Assembly: GCA_902558885.1 (NCBI GenBank)
Contig: CACEFQ010000010.1
Span: 1 to 55,510, forward strand
Source of the DNA: an uncultured SAR116 cluster alpha proteobacterium
Lineage (GTDB): Bacteria > Pseudomonadota > Alphaproteobacteria > Puniceispirillales > Marisalimonadaceae
Direction of reading: 5' to 3'
DNA: 55,510 nt
Position 1 is the stretch's first letter. Every line of letters begins with the position of its first letter. Below the pieces are notes generated by a model. That model worked only from the letters and a program-made list of their open reading frames with translations. It was not told the DNA's origin and searched no databases. A program made the position numbers and the translations under genes. Shown here piece after piece: positions 42,048 to 50,324 of the stretch.

Positions 42048-42821
42048 ATGTACGATTTAGGCCTAAAAGATAAAATAATTTTAATCACTGGTGGTAGTGA
42101 TGGTTTGGGTTACGCATCAGCTGAATTATTATCATCTGAAGGGGCACATGTTGTTATTTGTGGAAGAAGAGGTGATTATTTACATGAAAAAGCAAAAATC
42201 ATTACAGAAAAAACAAGTAATGAGGTTTTGCCGATAAAAGCAGATGTTAGCAATGCAGACGATTGCAAAAAGCTAGTTGAGGGAACTATTGCTAAATATA
42301 AAAAAATAGATGTATTAGTTAACAATGCTGGGGCATCGGCAGCTGCACTTTTTGAGGATGTAACTGATAAAAACTGGGAAGATGATATAAATCTAAAGTT
42401 AATGTCTACGATAAGAATGTGTCGTTTAGCAATACCTTATATGAAATCAAATAATGGCGGAGTTATAATTAATGCTACAATTGGTGGTGGGAAAGCGCCA
42501 AATGCAGGATCTTTACCAACGACAGTAACTAGAGCTGCTGGTATAAACTTAACAAAATCTCTTGCTAATCAATATGCGAAAGACCAAATCCGAGTAAATA
42601 CTATATGTATTGGACTAATTAAAAGTGCTCAATGGGATCGAAGAGCTGAAACAGGTAAAGTCGACGAATTATATCAAGAAATGTCTAAGAAGGTTCCTAT
42701 GGGAAAGGTTGGAGAAGAAATTGATTATGCAAATTTAGTTGCATTTTTATCCTCTAAAAGAAGTGCTTATATAACTGGTACAGCTATAAATCTAGATGGA
42801 GGATTATGTCCTGTAGTATAG
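42048..42821 (+). CDS. SDR-family protein with altered catalytic pair
   Basis: This 257-residue SDR fold has TGGSDGLGYA, CGRRGDYL (basic residues suggesting NADP), NNAGAS and the C-terminal SAYITGTAINLDGG. At the usual Y-x-x-x-K place the sequence is T-T-V-T-R (in SLPTTVTRAAG), so both Tyr and Lys are replaced. The rest of the fold is intact. It either works by a different mechanism or binds cofactor without classic dehydrogenase activity. It belongs to the 39880-42821 operon with a 22-bp gap and a GGAGA ribosome site. Confidence 0.85.
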   Translation: MYDLGLKDKIILITGGSDGLGYASAELLSSEGAHVVICGRRGDYLHEKAKIITEKTSNEVLPIKADVSNADDCKKLVEGTIAKYKKIDVLVNNAGASAAALFEDVTDKNWEDDINLKLMSTIRMCRLAIPYMKSNNGGVIINATIGGGKAPNAGSLPTTVTRAAGINLTKSLANQYAKDQIRVNTICIGLIKSAQWDRRAETGKVDELYQEMSKKVPMGKVGEEIDYANLVAFLSSKRSAYITGTAINLDGGLCPVV

Positions 42822-42840
42822 ATTTATAAAAATATAATTA

Positions 42841-43746
42841 TTATTTTTTTAATCTTGGTGGATTTATTTCTGCAAGTTCACAAGCATAATCTAATAACGC
42901 ACTAAAATCTTTTTTAGCAAACTTCCCAGATCTTGCTTGAGCATAAACAGCTTGAACAGATGATCCAACTGGTAAACCAACTCTAAAACTATTTGCAGTC
43001 TCTATTGCAAGTCCCATATCTTTATGAGCTAGATCTATTGTAAATCCTGGTTCAATGTCATTTTGGAGAACTTTAGAAAGGAAATTAATATGAAACTGTC
43101 CATTATTAGCAGTAGTCCCTGCGTTGACTTCTTTGAATGTATTTAAATCTAAACCGATTTTTTGAGCAAGCGTTAGAGCTTCAGCTGTTATTTGAGCAAT
43201 ACTTAGTATTTGAAAATTATTAACAACTTTTGCTCTTATTCCCGATCCAACTTTGCCACATCTTATTATGGTCGTTCCCATAGCATTTAATAAGGGTTCA
43301 ACTTTTTTAAAAGCATTTTCGTTATCACACCCAACCATAAAAAGAGAATCGCCAGAAATAGCATGGCTTACTAATCTTCCAACTGGAGCATCAATAAAAT
43401 CTATATTTTTATCTTTACATACTTGATAAATTTCATCTGTTCCCGTTGGTGCAATAGTACTCATATCTAATATAACTGATCCTGGCTTAATGTATGATAA
43501 AACTCCATCGAGGTCTGCTATTACTGATTTAACATTTTCTGTAGATGGCAACATCGTTACGACAATATCTGCATTTTCAACTGTATCTTTGATATTTTTT
43601 CCTGGAACTGCTCCTAATTTGGTGTGAGGCTCCATCTTTTCTTTTTCTATATCAAAAACAGACAAGTTAGTTTCTTTTTTGATTATATTCAAAGCCATTG
43701 GTCCACCCATTGCGCCAAGACCAATAAATGCTACCTTTTCTCCCAT
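42841..43746 (-). CDS. Beta-hydroxyacid dehydrogenase (3-hydroxyisobutyrate dehydrogenase/tartronate semialdehyde reductase type)
   Basis: This 301-residue protein has the N-terminal nucleotide motif GLGAMGGPMALN, FIDAPVGR (substrate loop, from the DAPVSGG family form), GSGIRAKVVNNF with the catalytic Lys and Asn, and the helical C-terminal domain. Such enzymes reduce aldehyde acids such as tartronate semialdehyde, or oxidise 3-hydroxyisobutyrate. The substrate loop deviates from the common SGG, which may shift specificity. It converges on the operon 39880-42821 and could process its product. Confidence 0.88.
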   Translation of the reverse strand: MGEKVAFIGLGAMGGPMALNIIKKETNLSVFDIEKEKMEPHTKLGAVPGKNIKDTVENADIVVTMLPSTENVKSVIADLDGVLSYIKPGSVILDMSTIAPTGTDEIYQVCKDKNIDFIDAPVGRLVSHAISGDSLFMVGCDNENAFKKVEPLLNAMGTTIIRCGKVGSGIRAKVVNNFQILSIAQITAEALTLAQKIGLDLNTFKEVNAGTTANNGQFHINFLSKVLQNDIEPGFTIDLAHKDMGLAIETANSFRVGLPVGSSVQAVYAQARSGKFAKKDFSALLDYACELAEINPPRLKK

Positions 43747-43811
43747 TTCAAACTCCTTGTTTTAAAGTATAAATATACCAAAATTTTATTAATTGAAATC
43801 TGCTAACTACA

Positions 43812-45269
43812 TTATTTTCTAAGAATAGTTAATTTAGCTCTTATCCCAACTTTTGATTTTTCAAAGGACAAGTTCCCCCCATGTTGTTCTGCAATTGTAG
43901 AAACTATAGTTAATCCTAGTCCAGTTCCTTTTGTGAAACCAATGTTTTGCCCTCTAAGAAATGGTTGTTTAAGGTATTCTAACAAATCTTCAGAAACATT
44001 TGTGCCTTCATCCTCTACAATTAATGTAATTGACTCAGATGAGGTTTCTAAAAATAAAGTGGCTCTTCTTCCATATTTTAGAGCATTGTCTATTAAGTTT
44101 GTTATTGCCCTTTGCAGTGATAATGGTTTTGCTTTTACAAGCAAATGATGATTTTCATTTAGTTGAAGGGAGCTATCTCGTTTACCAGTGAATATAGAAG
44201 GAACTAGACCAATATTTTTATTTTTTGGTTTTATAAATGACACTTTATTTCCCAAATCTTGATAATCAAAAACAATCGATTCTATTAGAGAAATATATGA
44301 GATTTCAGTTTCTTCTTCTAAATCAATTTCAGATCTAGTATAAGATAAAACTCCATTCATCATTTCTATAATTCTATCAATATCAGTTTCAAGTTTTTCC
44401 TTTAAATCTTTGTCATCAATTAGTGCAGTTCTTAGTTTTAATTTTGTTGCAGGAGTTCCTATATCATGACTTATGGAAGACAAAACCATTAAACGTTTTT
44501 CAATCTTTTCTTTTTGCGATTTTAAAAAAAGATCTAACGTATCCTTAATCTGTTTAAGTTCAAAAGGTCCTTTAATAGGGTCCATAGAGTTTTTATTTGT
44601 TTTAAGGTTATTTTTTAAATTTAAGACAAAATCATAGAATTTTGCGTCATTTTCTCTAATAAAATAAAATATAAATAAAGAAAAAATAATAAGAAATAAA
44701 ATAGCTATTAATCTATTATCTCTTGGAGCAGCGTTGCAACCCCAAACTTCATTACCATCAACTCTATACCAACTACCTTGATCAAATTTAATAAACAAAA
44801 TTGGATTAGTACAATAATTTGAAATCAACTCAATTACTTTACCAAGTTGTTCATCCGAATTTAAATTTTGGAATGATTTTATTTTAGCAACAGGATATTT
44901 TAATTTTGAAGAAACTATATGTAAAGATACTCTACTAGCTTGAGTTAATACTCTATCGCTTTCAAGGATTGATAAAGTTGTAATTTTTACTGGAGAAGGA
45001 ATTTTTGAATAAAATTGAAGTTTGTTTTCGAGAATTAGATCTCCTTTCAATTCAAGTTTTTCTATTTTTATTTTTTCATCAACGTTTATCTTATATTTAA
45101 TTGAATTATAAATAGAAACACCTGTATTATATGAATTTTTTAAAAAAAATTGCCATTCATGATTTGAGGATATCCATATATAAGTAAATATAATACCAAT
45201 TAAAGAAGAAGAAATTATTAAAAAATAAATTTGGTTAGTTATAGAATTAATTTTCTGAAATTTACTCAT
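43812..45269 (-). CDS. Sensor histidine kinase, candidate glucose sensor of the GtrS type
   Basis: This 485-residue membrane kinase has TM1 (about 14-33), a periplasmic sensor region of about 150 residues, TM2 (186-204), a HAMP-like linker, and an H-box with phospho-acceptor His268 (SISHDIGTP, with Gly where Arg is usual in HDLRTP). The ATPase domain has NLIDNALKYG and TKGTGLGLTI. It overlaps its response regulator by 8 bp and sits next to the glucose ABC system, as gtrS-gltR do in Pseudomonas. The sugar role is inferred from context. Confidence 0.88.
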   Translation of the reverse strand: MSKFQKINSITNQIYFLIISSSLIGIIFTYIWISSNHEWQFFLKNSYNTGVSIYNSIKYKINVDEKIKIEKLELKGDLILENKLQFYSKIPSPVKITTLSILESDRVLTQASRVSLHIVSSKLKYPVAKIKSFQNLNSDEQLGKVIELISNYCTNPILFIKFDQGSWYRVDGNEVWGCNAAPRDNRLIAILFLIIFSLFIFYFIRENDAKFYDFVLNLKNNLKTNKNSMDPIKGPFELKQIKDTLDLFLKSQKEKIEKRLMVLSSISHDIGTPATKLKLRTALIDDKDLKEKLETDIDRIIEMMNGVLSYTRSEIDLEEETEISYISLIESIVFDYQDLGNKVSFIKPKNKNIGLVPSIFTGKRDSSLQLNENHHLLVKAKPLSLQRAITNLIDNALKYGRRATLFLETSSESITLIVEDEGTNVSEDLLEYLKQPFLRGQNIGFTKGTGLGLTIVSTIAEQHGGNLSFEKSKVGIRAKLTILRK

Positions 45270-46002
45270 CTTTAACTTCTACTTCCGTAGAAAAAATATA
45301 TCCAATTCCTCTTTCAGTCTTTATAAGCGATGGGTTTTTGGTATCAATTTCAATTTTAGATCTCAATCTCCCAACTAATACATCAATAGCTCTACTTTCA
45401 GCTAAGTTAAGCGTTTCATCTTCTATTCTATTATCATCAATTGAGTTTGCAATTTCTTCTCTAGTTAAAGTGATATGACTATTAGTAAGAAAAACTTTTA
45501 ATATTTTGGTCTCTTTTTTTGATAAAGATATTTGAAATCCTTTAGGTGATATGACAATGTCCTTTTTCCCATTATAAATCCAGTCATTAAAATGATATAT
45601 ATTTGTATTTCTTCTATAAGCTAAAGAGGCTATTTTAGTACCTCTTTTTAAAATAGCTTTTACTTTGGCAAGTAAAATTTGAGGATTAAAAGGTTTGACT
45701 ATATAATCATCTGCACCAACTTCAAATCCTGACAGGCGATCTTGATCAGCAGATAGGGCTGAAACAATTATAATTGGAATATTATTTGTCTCTCTTATTT
45801 TTCTACAGATAGATATTCCATTTTCATCACCAAGCATTACATCTAATAATATTAGATCAACTCTCTCTGATTTAAGTTTTTCGGTTAATTCATCTGCATT
45901 ATTAGCTGCTATTACCATAAAACCATTTTTTTGCATGAAACTTACCATCATTTCTTGCATATCTAAGTCATCTTCAACTATTAATATTTTTGGCACACTC
46001 AT
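45262..46002 (-). CDS. OmpR-family response regulator, candidate GltR-type
   Basis: This 246-residue protein has a receiver domain with acidic pocket EDD (10-12), phospho-acceptor Asp54 (LLDVMLGD) and the switch Lys in YIVKPF, followed by a winged-helix DNA-binding domain (SKKETKILKVFLTNSHITLTREEI...RAIDVLVGRLRSKI...RGIGYIF). It is transcribed away from the binding-protein gene, and its likely target is that shared 162-bp region. Confidence 0.9.
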   Translation of the reverse strand: MSVPKILIVEDDLDMQEMMVSFMQKNGFMVIAANNADELTEKLKSERVDLILLDVMLGDENGISICRKIRETNNIPIIIVSALSADQDRLSGFEVGADDYIVKPFNPQILLAKVKAILKRGTKIASLAYRRNTNIYHFNDWIYNGKKDIVISPKGFQISLSKKETKILKVFLTNSHITLTREEIANSIDDNRIEDETLNLAESRAIDVLVGRLRSKIEIDTKNPSLIKTERGIGYIFSTEVEVKDE

Positions 46003-46042
46003 TTTTGTACATTTCTAATATTTAAGTAATAAATTTAGTTTA

Positions 46043-46058
46043 GTAACATAATGTAACA
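46043..46058. promoter_or_regulatory. Direct-repeat site for an OmpR-type regulator (candidate)
   Basis: GTAACA occurs at 46043-46048 and again at 46053-46058, ten bases apart centre to centre. OmpR-family regulators usually bind two direct half-sites about one helical turn apart. The site lies between the divergent regulator and binding-protein genes, 106 bp before the latter. The match is short and unproven. Confidence 0.33.
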
Positions 46059-46164
46059 AATCATCAAAAAAAAAGAACAGTTTTGCAAATTTTAACCATT
46101 TGATCCTTTTAAAATAAACAGAAACGAATATGTTTAATTTTTTAAATTTAAATGGGGAGAAAAT

Positions 46165-47412
46165 ATGTTTAAAAAATTAGCTGTTGCAGCTGTTGCAACT
46201 ACTTTTTCATTATCAGCTTCAATTTCTTATGCTGGTCCAAAAGCAGAAGTCCTTCATTGGTGGACATCTGGAGGAGAAGCGAAGTCAGTAGCTGTTCTTC
46301 AAAAAGAATTTTCTGAAAATGGTGGAACTTGGACTGATATGCCAGTTGCTGGTGGTGGTGGTGATGCTGCTATGACTGCATTAAGAGCAAGAGTTTTATC
46401 AGGTAATGCACCTGCAGCTGTTCAGTTGAAAGGTCCATCCATTCAAGAATGGTACGAAGAAGGAGCATTAGCAGATATCAGTGATGTAGCAAATAAGAAC
46501 AATTGGTCAAAAGTTCTTCCAGAATCAATTGCAGGTCACATGAAATGTGAAGGAAAGTGGTGTGCGGCTCCCGTAAATGTTCATAGAATAGATTGGATCT
46601 GGGCAAATGCTTCGGTTCTCTCATCTAATGGATTAAGTATGCCAAAAACATGGGAAGAATTTAACGCTACTGCTAAAGCATTGCAGGCCAAAGGAATTAT
46701 TCCATTAGCTCATGGTGGTCAAGCTTGGCAAGATGCTACTGTTTTTGAAGCAGTTGCACTTGGAATAGGAGGCGCAAACTTTTTTCATGATGCATTTGTT
46801 AAGTTAGATAAAAAAGCTTTACAATCAGATACTATGATCAAAGTTTTTGATCAAATGAGAATCATGAGAGGTTTTGTTGACAAAAACTTTTCAGGAAGAG
46901 ATTGGAATTTAGCCACTGCTATGGTTATGAATGGTGAAGCTGCATTCCAAATCATGGGTGATTGGGCTAAGGGTGAATTCTTAGCTGCAGGTAAGGTTCC
47001 TGGAAAAGACTTTTTATGTTCATCAACACCTGGTGAAGGATTTTTGTATAACGTTGATAGTTTTGCAATGTTCAAAGTTAAAGGTAATGAAAGACAAGAA
47101 GGTCAAAAGTTATTAGCTAAGCTGGTTGTTGGTAAAAACTTTCAGAAAGTTTTTAACCTTAACAAAGGATCTATTCCTGCAAGAACAGATGTCAGCTTAG
47201 GTGAGTTTGATCATTGTGCACATGTTTCTGCAGCAGACATGAATGCTAGCTCAGTTGGTGGCACCTTATTACCTAGTTATGCTCATGGCATGGCTTTAAG
47301 AGGAGCTCAAGCTGGTGCTATTACAGATACTGTGACAGCTCACTTTAATTCCAACATGTCCTCAAAAGAGGCTGTTGCAATGCTTGTAAAGGCAATTGAC
47401 AACAGTAAGTAA
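46165..47412 (+). CDS. gtsA: Periplasmic sugar-binding protein, glucose/mannose type
   Basis: This 415-residue extracellular solute-binding protein has a signal peptide (about 1-23, ending SYAGP). Across its length it closely follows Pseudomonas GtsA/GlcE-type glucose-binding proteins: HWWTSGGEAKSVAVL, AGGGGDAAMTALRARVLSGN, APVNVHRIDWIWAN, MGDWAKGEFLAAGK and FNLNKGSIPAR. It would bind glucose or mannose in the periplasm and deliver it to the permeases. A strong GGGGAG site precedes the ATG. A stable hairpin follows the gene, as expected where the binding protein is made in excess. Family recognised from memory, not from a search. Confidence 0.92.
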   Translation: MFKKLAVAAVATTFSLSASISYAGPKAEVLHWWTSGGEAKSVAVLQKEFSENGGTWTDMPVAGGGGDAAMTALRARVLSGNAPAAVQLKGPSIQEWYEEGALADISDVANKNNWSKVLPESIAGHMKCEGKWCAAPVNVHRIDWIWANASVLSSNGLSMPKTWEEFNATAKALQAKGIIPLAHGGQAWQDATVFEAVALGIGGANFFHDAFVKLDKKALQSDTMIKVFDQMRIMRGFVDKNFSGRDWNLATAMVMNGEAAFQIMGDWAKGEFLAAGKVPGKDFLCSSTPGEGFLYNVDSFAMFKVKGNERQEGQKLLAKLVVGKNFQKVFNLNKGSIPARTDVSLGEFDHCAHVSAADMNASSVGGTLLPSYAHGMALRGAQAGAITDTVTAHFNSNMSSKEAVAMLVKAIDNSK

Positions 47413-47422
47413 ATAAATTTCA

Positions 47423-47455
47423 ATAACTGTTCCTATTTTTAATAGGAACAGTTAT
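47423..47455 (+). terminator. Intercistronic hairpin after gtsA (attenuator or mRNA stabiliser)
   Basis: ATAACTGTTCCTATT at 47423-47437 pairs perfectly with AATAGGAACAGTTAT at 47441-47455 over 15 bp around a TTT loop. No T-run follows. Such hairpins between a binding-protein gene and its permeases usually protect the upstream mRNA from 3' decay or partly stop transcription, giving more binding protein than permease. Confidence 0.8.
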
Positions 47456-47462
47456 CTTACGG

Positions 47463-48347
47463 ATGTTTGTGATGTCTAGTTGGTTTGAAAAACATTTACC
47501 TAAAATAGTTTTGGCACCTTCTTTCATAGCAATTATTTTATTTGTCTATGGTTTTATTGCATGGACTGCTTGGGTTTCTTTTACAAAATCAAGACTTATG
47601 CCTAAATATGATATTGTTGGATTTATTCAATATGATAGGCTTTTTGACTCGCCAAGGTGGGATGTTGCTATAAATAATTTATTTATTTTTGGCTTTTTAT
47701 TCATATTAATTTCCATGTTTTTAGGTCTAATAATAGCAATTTTTTTAGACCAAAAAATTAGAATAGAAGGAGCTCTTAGGACTATTTATCTATATCCAAT
47801 GGCACTTTCATTAATCGTAACTGGAACAGCTTGGAAATGGATGTTAAATCCTGGATTAGGCCTTGAAGCAGTTATAAAAAATTTAGGATTTAATAATTTT
47901 ACATTTGATTGGTTAATTAATCCTGATTTTGCAATTTACACTGTAGTGATAGCAGGTGTATGGCAAGCGTCAGGCTTTGTTATGGCTCTTTTTCTTGCAG
48001 GATTAAGGTCAGTTGATCAAGAAATAATTAAAGCAGCTCAAGTTGACGGTGTTCCTACTGTAAAAATTTATACAGCTATTATAATACCTTCAATGACCCC
48101 AGTTTTCTTATCAGCATTTATAGTCTTAGCTCATTTGGCAATTAAAAGTTTTGATTTAGTTATTGCTTTGACAGGAGGTGGGCCTGGATATGCTACTGAT
48201 CTTCCAGCAACATATATGTATACTATGGCTTTTTCTAGGGGTGACATTGGTCAAGCCGCAAGCTCTGCTATTATAATGATGATTGTCGTTTTTTCTGTTG
48301 TTGTACCTTACTTATACTCTGAATTAAGGAATAAGAATGATCAATAG
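47463..48347 (+). CDS. gtsB: Sugar ABC transporter permease (MalF type)
   Basis: This 294-residue inner-membrane protein has six membrane helices and the EAA loop for ATPase contact in EIIKAAQVDGVPTVKIYTAIIIPSM. It pairs with the next gene as the transport channel. A second in-frame ATG at 47472 is an alternative start. It ends 11 bp inside the following permease gene, so translation is coupled. Confidence 0.92.
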   Translation: MFVMSSWFEKHLPKIVLAPSFIAIILFVYGFIAWTAWVSFTKSRLMPKYDIVGFIQYDRLFDSPRWDVAINNLFIFGFLFILISMFLGLIIAIFLDQKIRIEGALRTIYLYPMALSLIVTGTAWKWMLNPGLGLEAVIKNLGFNNFTFDWLINPDFAIYTVVIAGVWQASGFVMALFLAGLRSVDQEIIKAAQVDGVPTVKIYTAIIIPSMTPVFLSAFIVLAHLAIKSFDLVIALTGGGPGYATDLPATYMYTMAFSRGDIGQAASSAIIMMIVVFSVVVPYLYSELRNKNDQ

Positions 48348-49215
48348 TGTAGGTAAAAATCAGTTAAATAAAATAATTTTAAGAATTTTTTTATATTTAA
48401 TTTTATCAGTTTTTGTAATTTATTATTTACTGCCTTTGTTTGTAATGATTACAACTTCATTAAAAAGTTTAGAAGAAATAAGAACAGGTAGTTTAATTGC
48501 TTTACCAAGAAATATTACTTTTGAAGCTTGGGGTACTGCATGGTCAACAGCATGTACAGGAATTAGATGTGAGGGTTTAAAACCATTTTTTTGGAATTCT
48601 ATATTCATAGCTATACCAGCGGTAATAATTTCAACCCTAATTGGGGCTATAAACGGTTATGTTATTGCTCAATGGAGATTTAAGGGAGCAAATATCATTT
48701 TTGCTCTAATGTTGTTTGGATGTTTTATTCCTTTCCAGGTAATTCTTTTACCAATGGCAAGAGTATTAGGTTTAATAGATTTAGCAGGCAGTATTTCAGG
48801 ATTAATTTTTGTTCATGTAATATATGGTATCGGATTTACAACTCTTTTTTTTAGAAACTACTATGTGAGTATACCTGTCGAACTTGTTAAAGCGGCCAAG
48901 ATTGATGGAGCTACTTTCTTAAGAATTTTTTGGTCAATTTTTTTACCATTATCGTTGCCAATAACAGTAGTAACAGTAATTTGGCAATTTACACAAATAT
49001 GGAATGATTTTTTATTTGGAGTTTCTTTTAGTGAAGCAGGCACGCAGCCAATAACAGTGGCATTAAATAACATTGTAAACTCTACTACAGGGGTCAAAGA
49101 ATATAATGTAGATATGGCTGCGGCTATCATTGCAGCTATGCCAACACTACTGGTTTATATATTTGCAGGCAAATATTTTATAAGAGGATTAACAGCAGGA
49201 TCAGTAAAAGGATAA
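48337..49215 (+). CDS. gtsC: Sugar ABC transporter permease (MalG type)
   Basis: This 292-residue permease has six membrane helices and the EAA loop VELVKAAKIDGATFLRIFWSIFLPLSLP. The segment GTAWSTACTGIRCEGLKPFFWNS, with two Cys, is like that of glucose-type permeases. It is coupled at both ends: an 11-bp overlap upstream and a 3-bp gap to the ATPase gene. Confidence 0.92.
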   Translation: MINSVGKNQLNKIILRIFLYLILSVFVIYYLLPLFVMITTSLKSLEEIRTGSLIALPRNITFEAWGTAWSTACTGIRCEGLKPFFWNSIFIAIPAVIISTLIGAINGYVIAQWRFKGANIIFALMLFGCFIPFQVILLPMARVLGLIDLAGSISGLIFVHVIYGIGFTTLFFRNYYVSIPVELVKAAKIDGATFLRIFWSIFLPLSLPITVVTVIWQFTQIWNDFLFGVSFSEAGTQPITVALNNIVNSTTGVKEYNVDMAAAIIAAMPTLLVYIFAGKYFIRGLTAGSVKG

Positions 49216-49218
49216 CTT

Positions 49219-50313
49219 ATGTCGTCAATATTAAATATAAAAAATGTAAATAAGAATTTTGGAAAAATATCAGTCTTAAATGATATTAATATAAATATTG
49301 ATAAAGGTGATTTTCTTGTTCTTGTTGGCCCATCAGGTTGTGGTAAGTCTACGTTATTAAACTGTATTGCTGGTTTAGAAAAAATAAACAGTGGTGATAT
49401 CTTTATTGATAATAAAAACATGTCTGATATTGCTCCTAAAGATAGGGATATAGCAATGGTTTTTCAATCATATGCACTTTACCCTACAATGACTGTTGAA
49501 AAAAATATTACATTTGGGATGAAAGTGCGAGGATTGTCTGATGAAATTCAACAAAAAAAATTAATAGAGGTTTCAAGACAATTACAAATTGAAACTTTAT
49601 TAAAAAGAAAACCAGGACAACTATCAGGTGGTCAAAGACAAAGGGTTGCAATGGGAAGAGCCTTAGTAAGAAACCCTAAATTGTTTTTATTTGATGAACC
49701 TCTTTCAAACCTTGATGCAAAGTTAAGAGTTGAAATGAGAACAGAGATTAAAAGGCTACATTACGACTTAGGAGCCTCAATGGTCTATGTAACTCATGAT
49801 CAGATTGAAGCTATGACATTAGCTACTAAAATTGTAGTCATGAAGAATGGATTTATTCAGCAAATTGGGACACCAGAAGAAATTTATAATCATCCTGCTA
49901 ACATTTTTGTTGCTGACTTTATGGGATCTCCTGCTATGAACCTTATTCATGCACAAACTAAAAAAGAAAAAGATAATTATAAAATTAACATTAAATTAGC
50001 AAATGGTGAAGTAGCTTCACTTACTGAAAAAAGAAAATTAAAATTACCAAAAGATATTATAATTGGAATAAGGCCTGAAAACATTACTGAAAATGGATCA
50101 AAAAATAAGCAAAATGCACAGGTTATAACATCCAATGTTGACATAGTTGAACCTGCTGGGTCTGATACGTATGTAGTAACCAAGCTAGGAGAAACTGAAG
50201 TAACAGCCCGTTTTCATTCAGAAACTAAAGTAAAAATTGGTTCAAAAATTGACTTTTTACTAGATCTTGAAAAAGCTTCTTATTTTAATCCAAGTTCTGG
50301 AAAAAGAATTTAG
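49219..50313 (+). CDS. gtsD: Sugar ABC transporter ATPase (MalK/UgpC type)
   Basis: This 364-residue ATPase has Walker A GPSGCGKST, the Q-loop in VFQSYALYP, the signature LSGGQRQRVAMGRA, Walker B LFLFDEPLSNLDAKLR and the switch His in YVTHDQIEAMT. The C-terminal TOBE/OB region (IGIRPENI) is of the MalK type. It energises the gtsBC channel, and its size matches the family. It is 11 bp before zwf. Confidence 0.94.
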   Translation: MSSILNIKNVNKNFGKISVLNDININIDKGDFLVLVGPSGCGKSTLLNCIAGLEKINSGDIFIDNKNMSDIAPKDRDIAMVFQSYALYPTMTVEKNITFGMKVRGLSDEIQQKKLIEVSRQLQIETLLKRKPGQLSGGQRQRVAMGRALVRNPKLFLFDEPLSNLDAKLRVEMRTEIKRLHYDLGASMVYVTHDQIEAMTLATKIVVMKNGFIQQIGTPEEIYNHPANIFVADFMGSPAMNLIHAQTKKEKDNYKINIKLANGEVASLTEKRKLKLPKDIIIGIRPENITENGSKNKQNAQVITSNVDIVEPAGSDTYVVTKLGETEVTARFHSETKVKIGSKIDFLLDLEKASYFNPSSGKRI

Positions 50314-50324
50314 AAATATAATAA

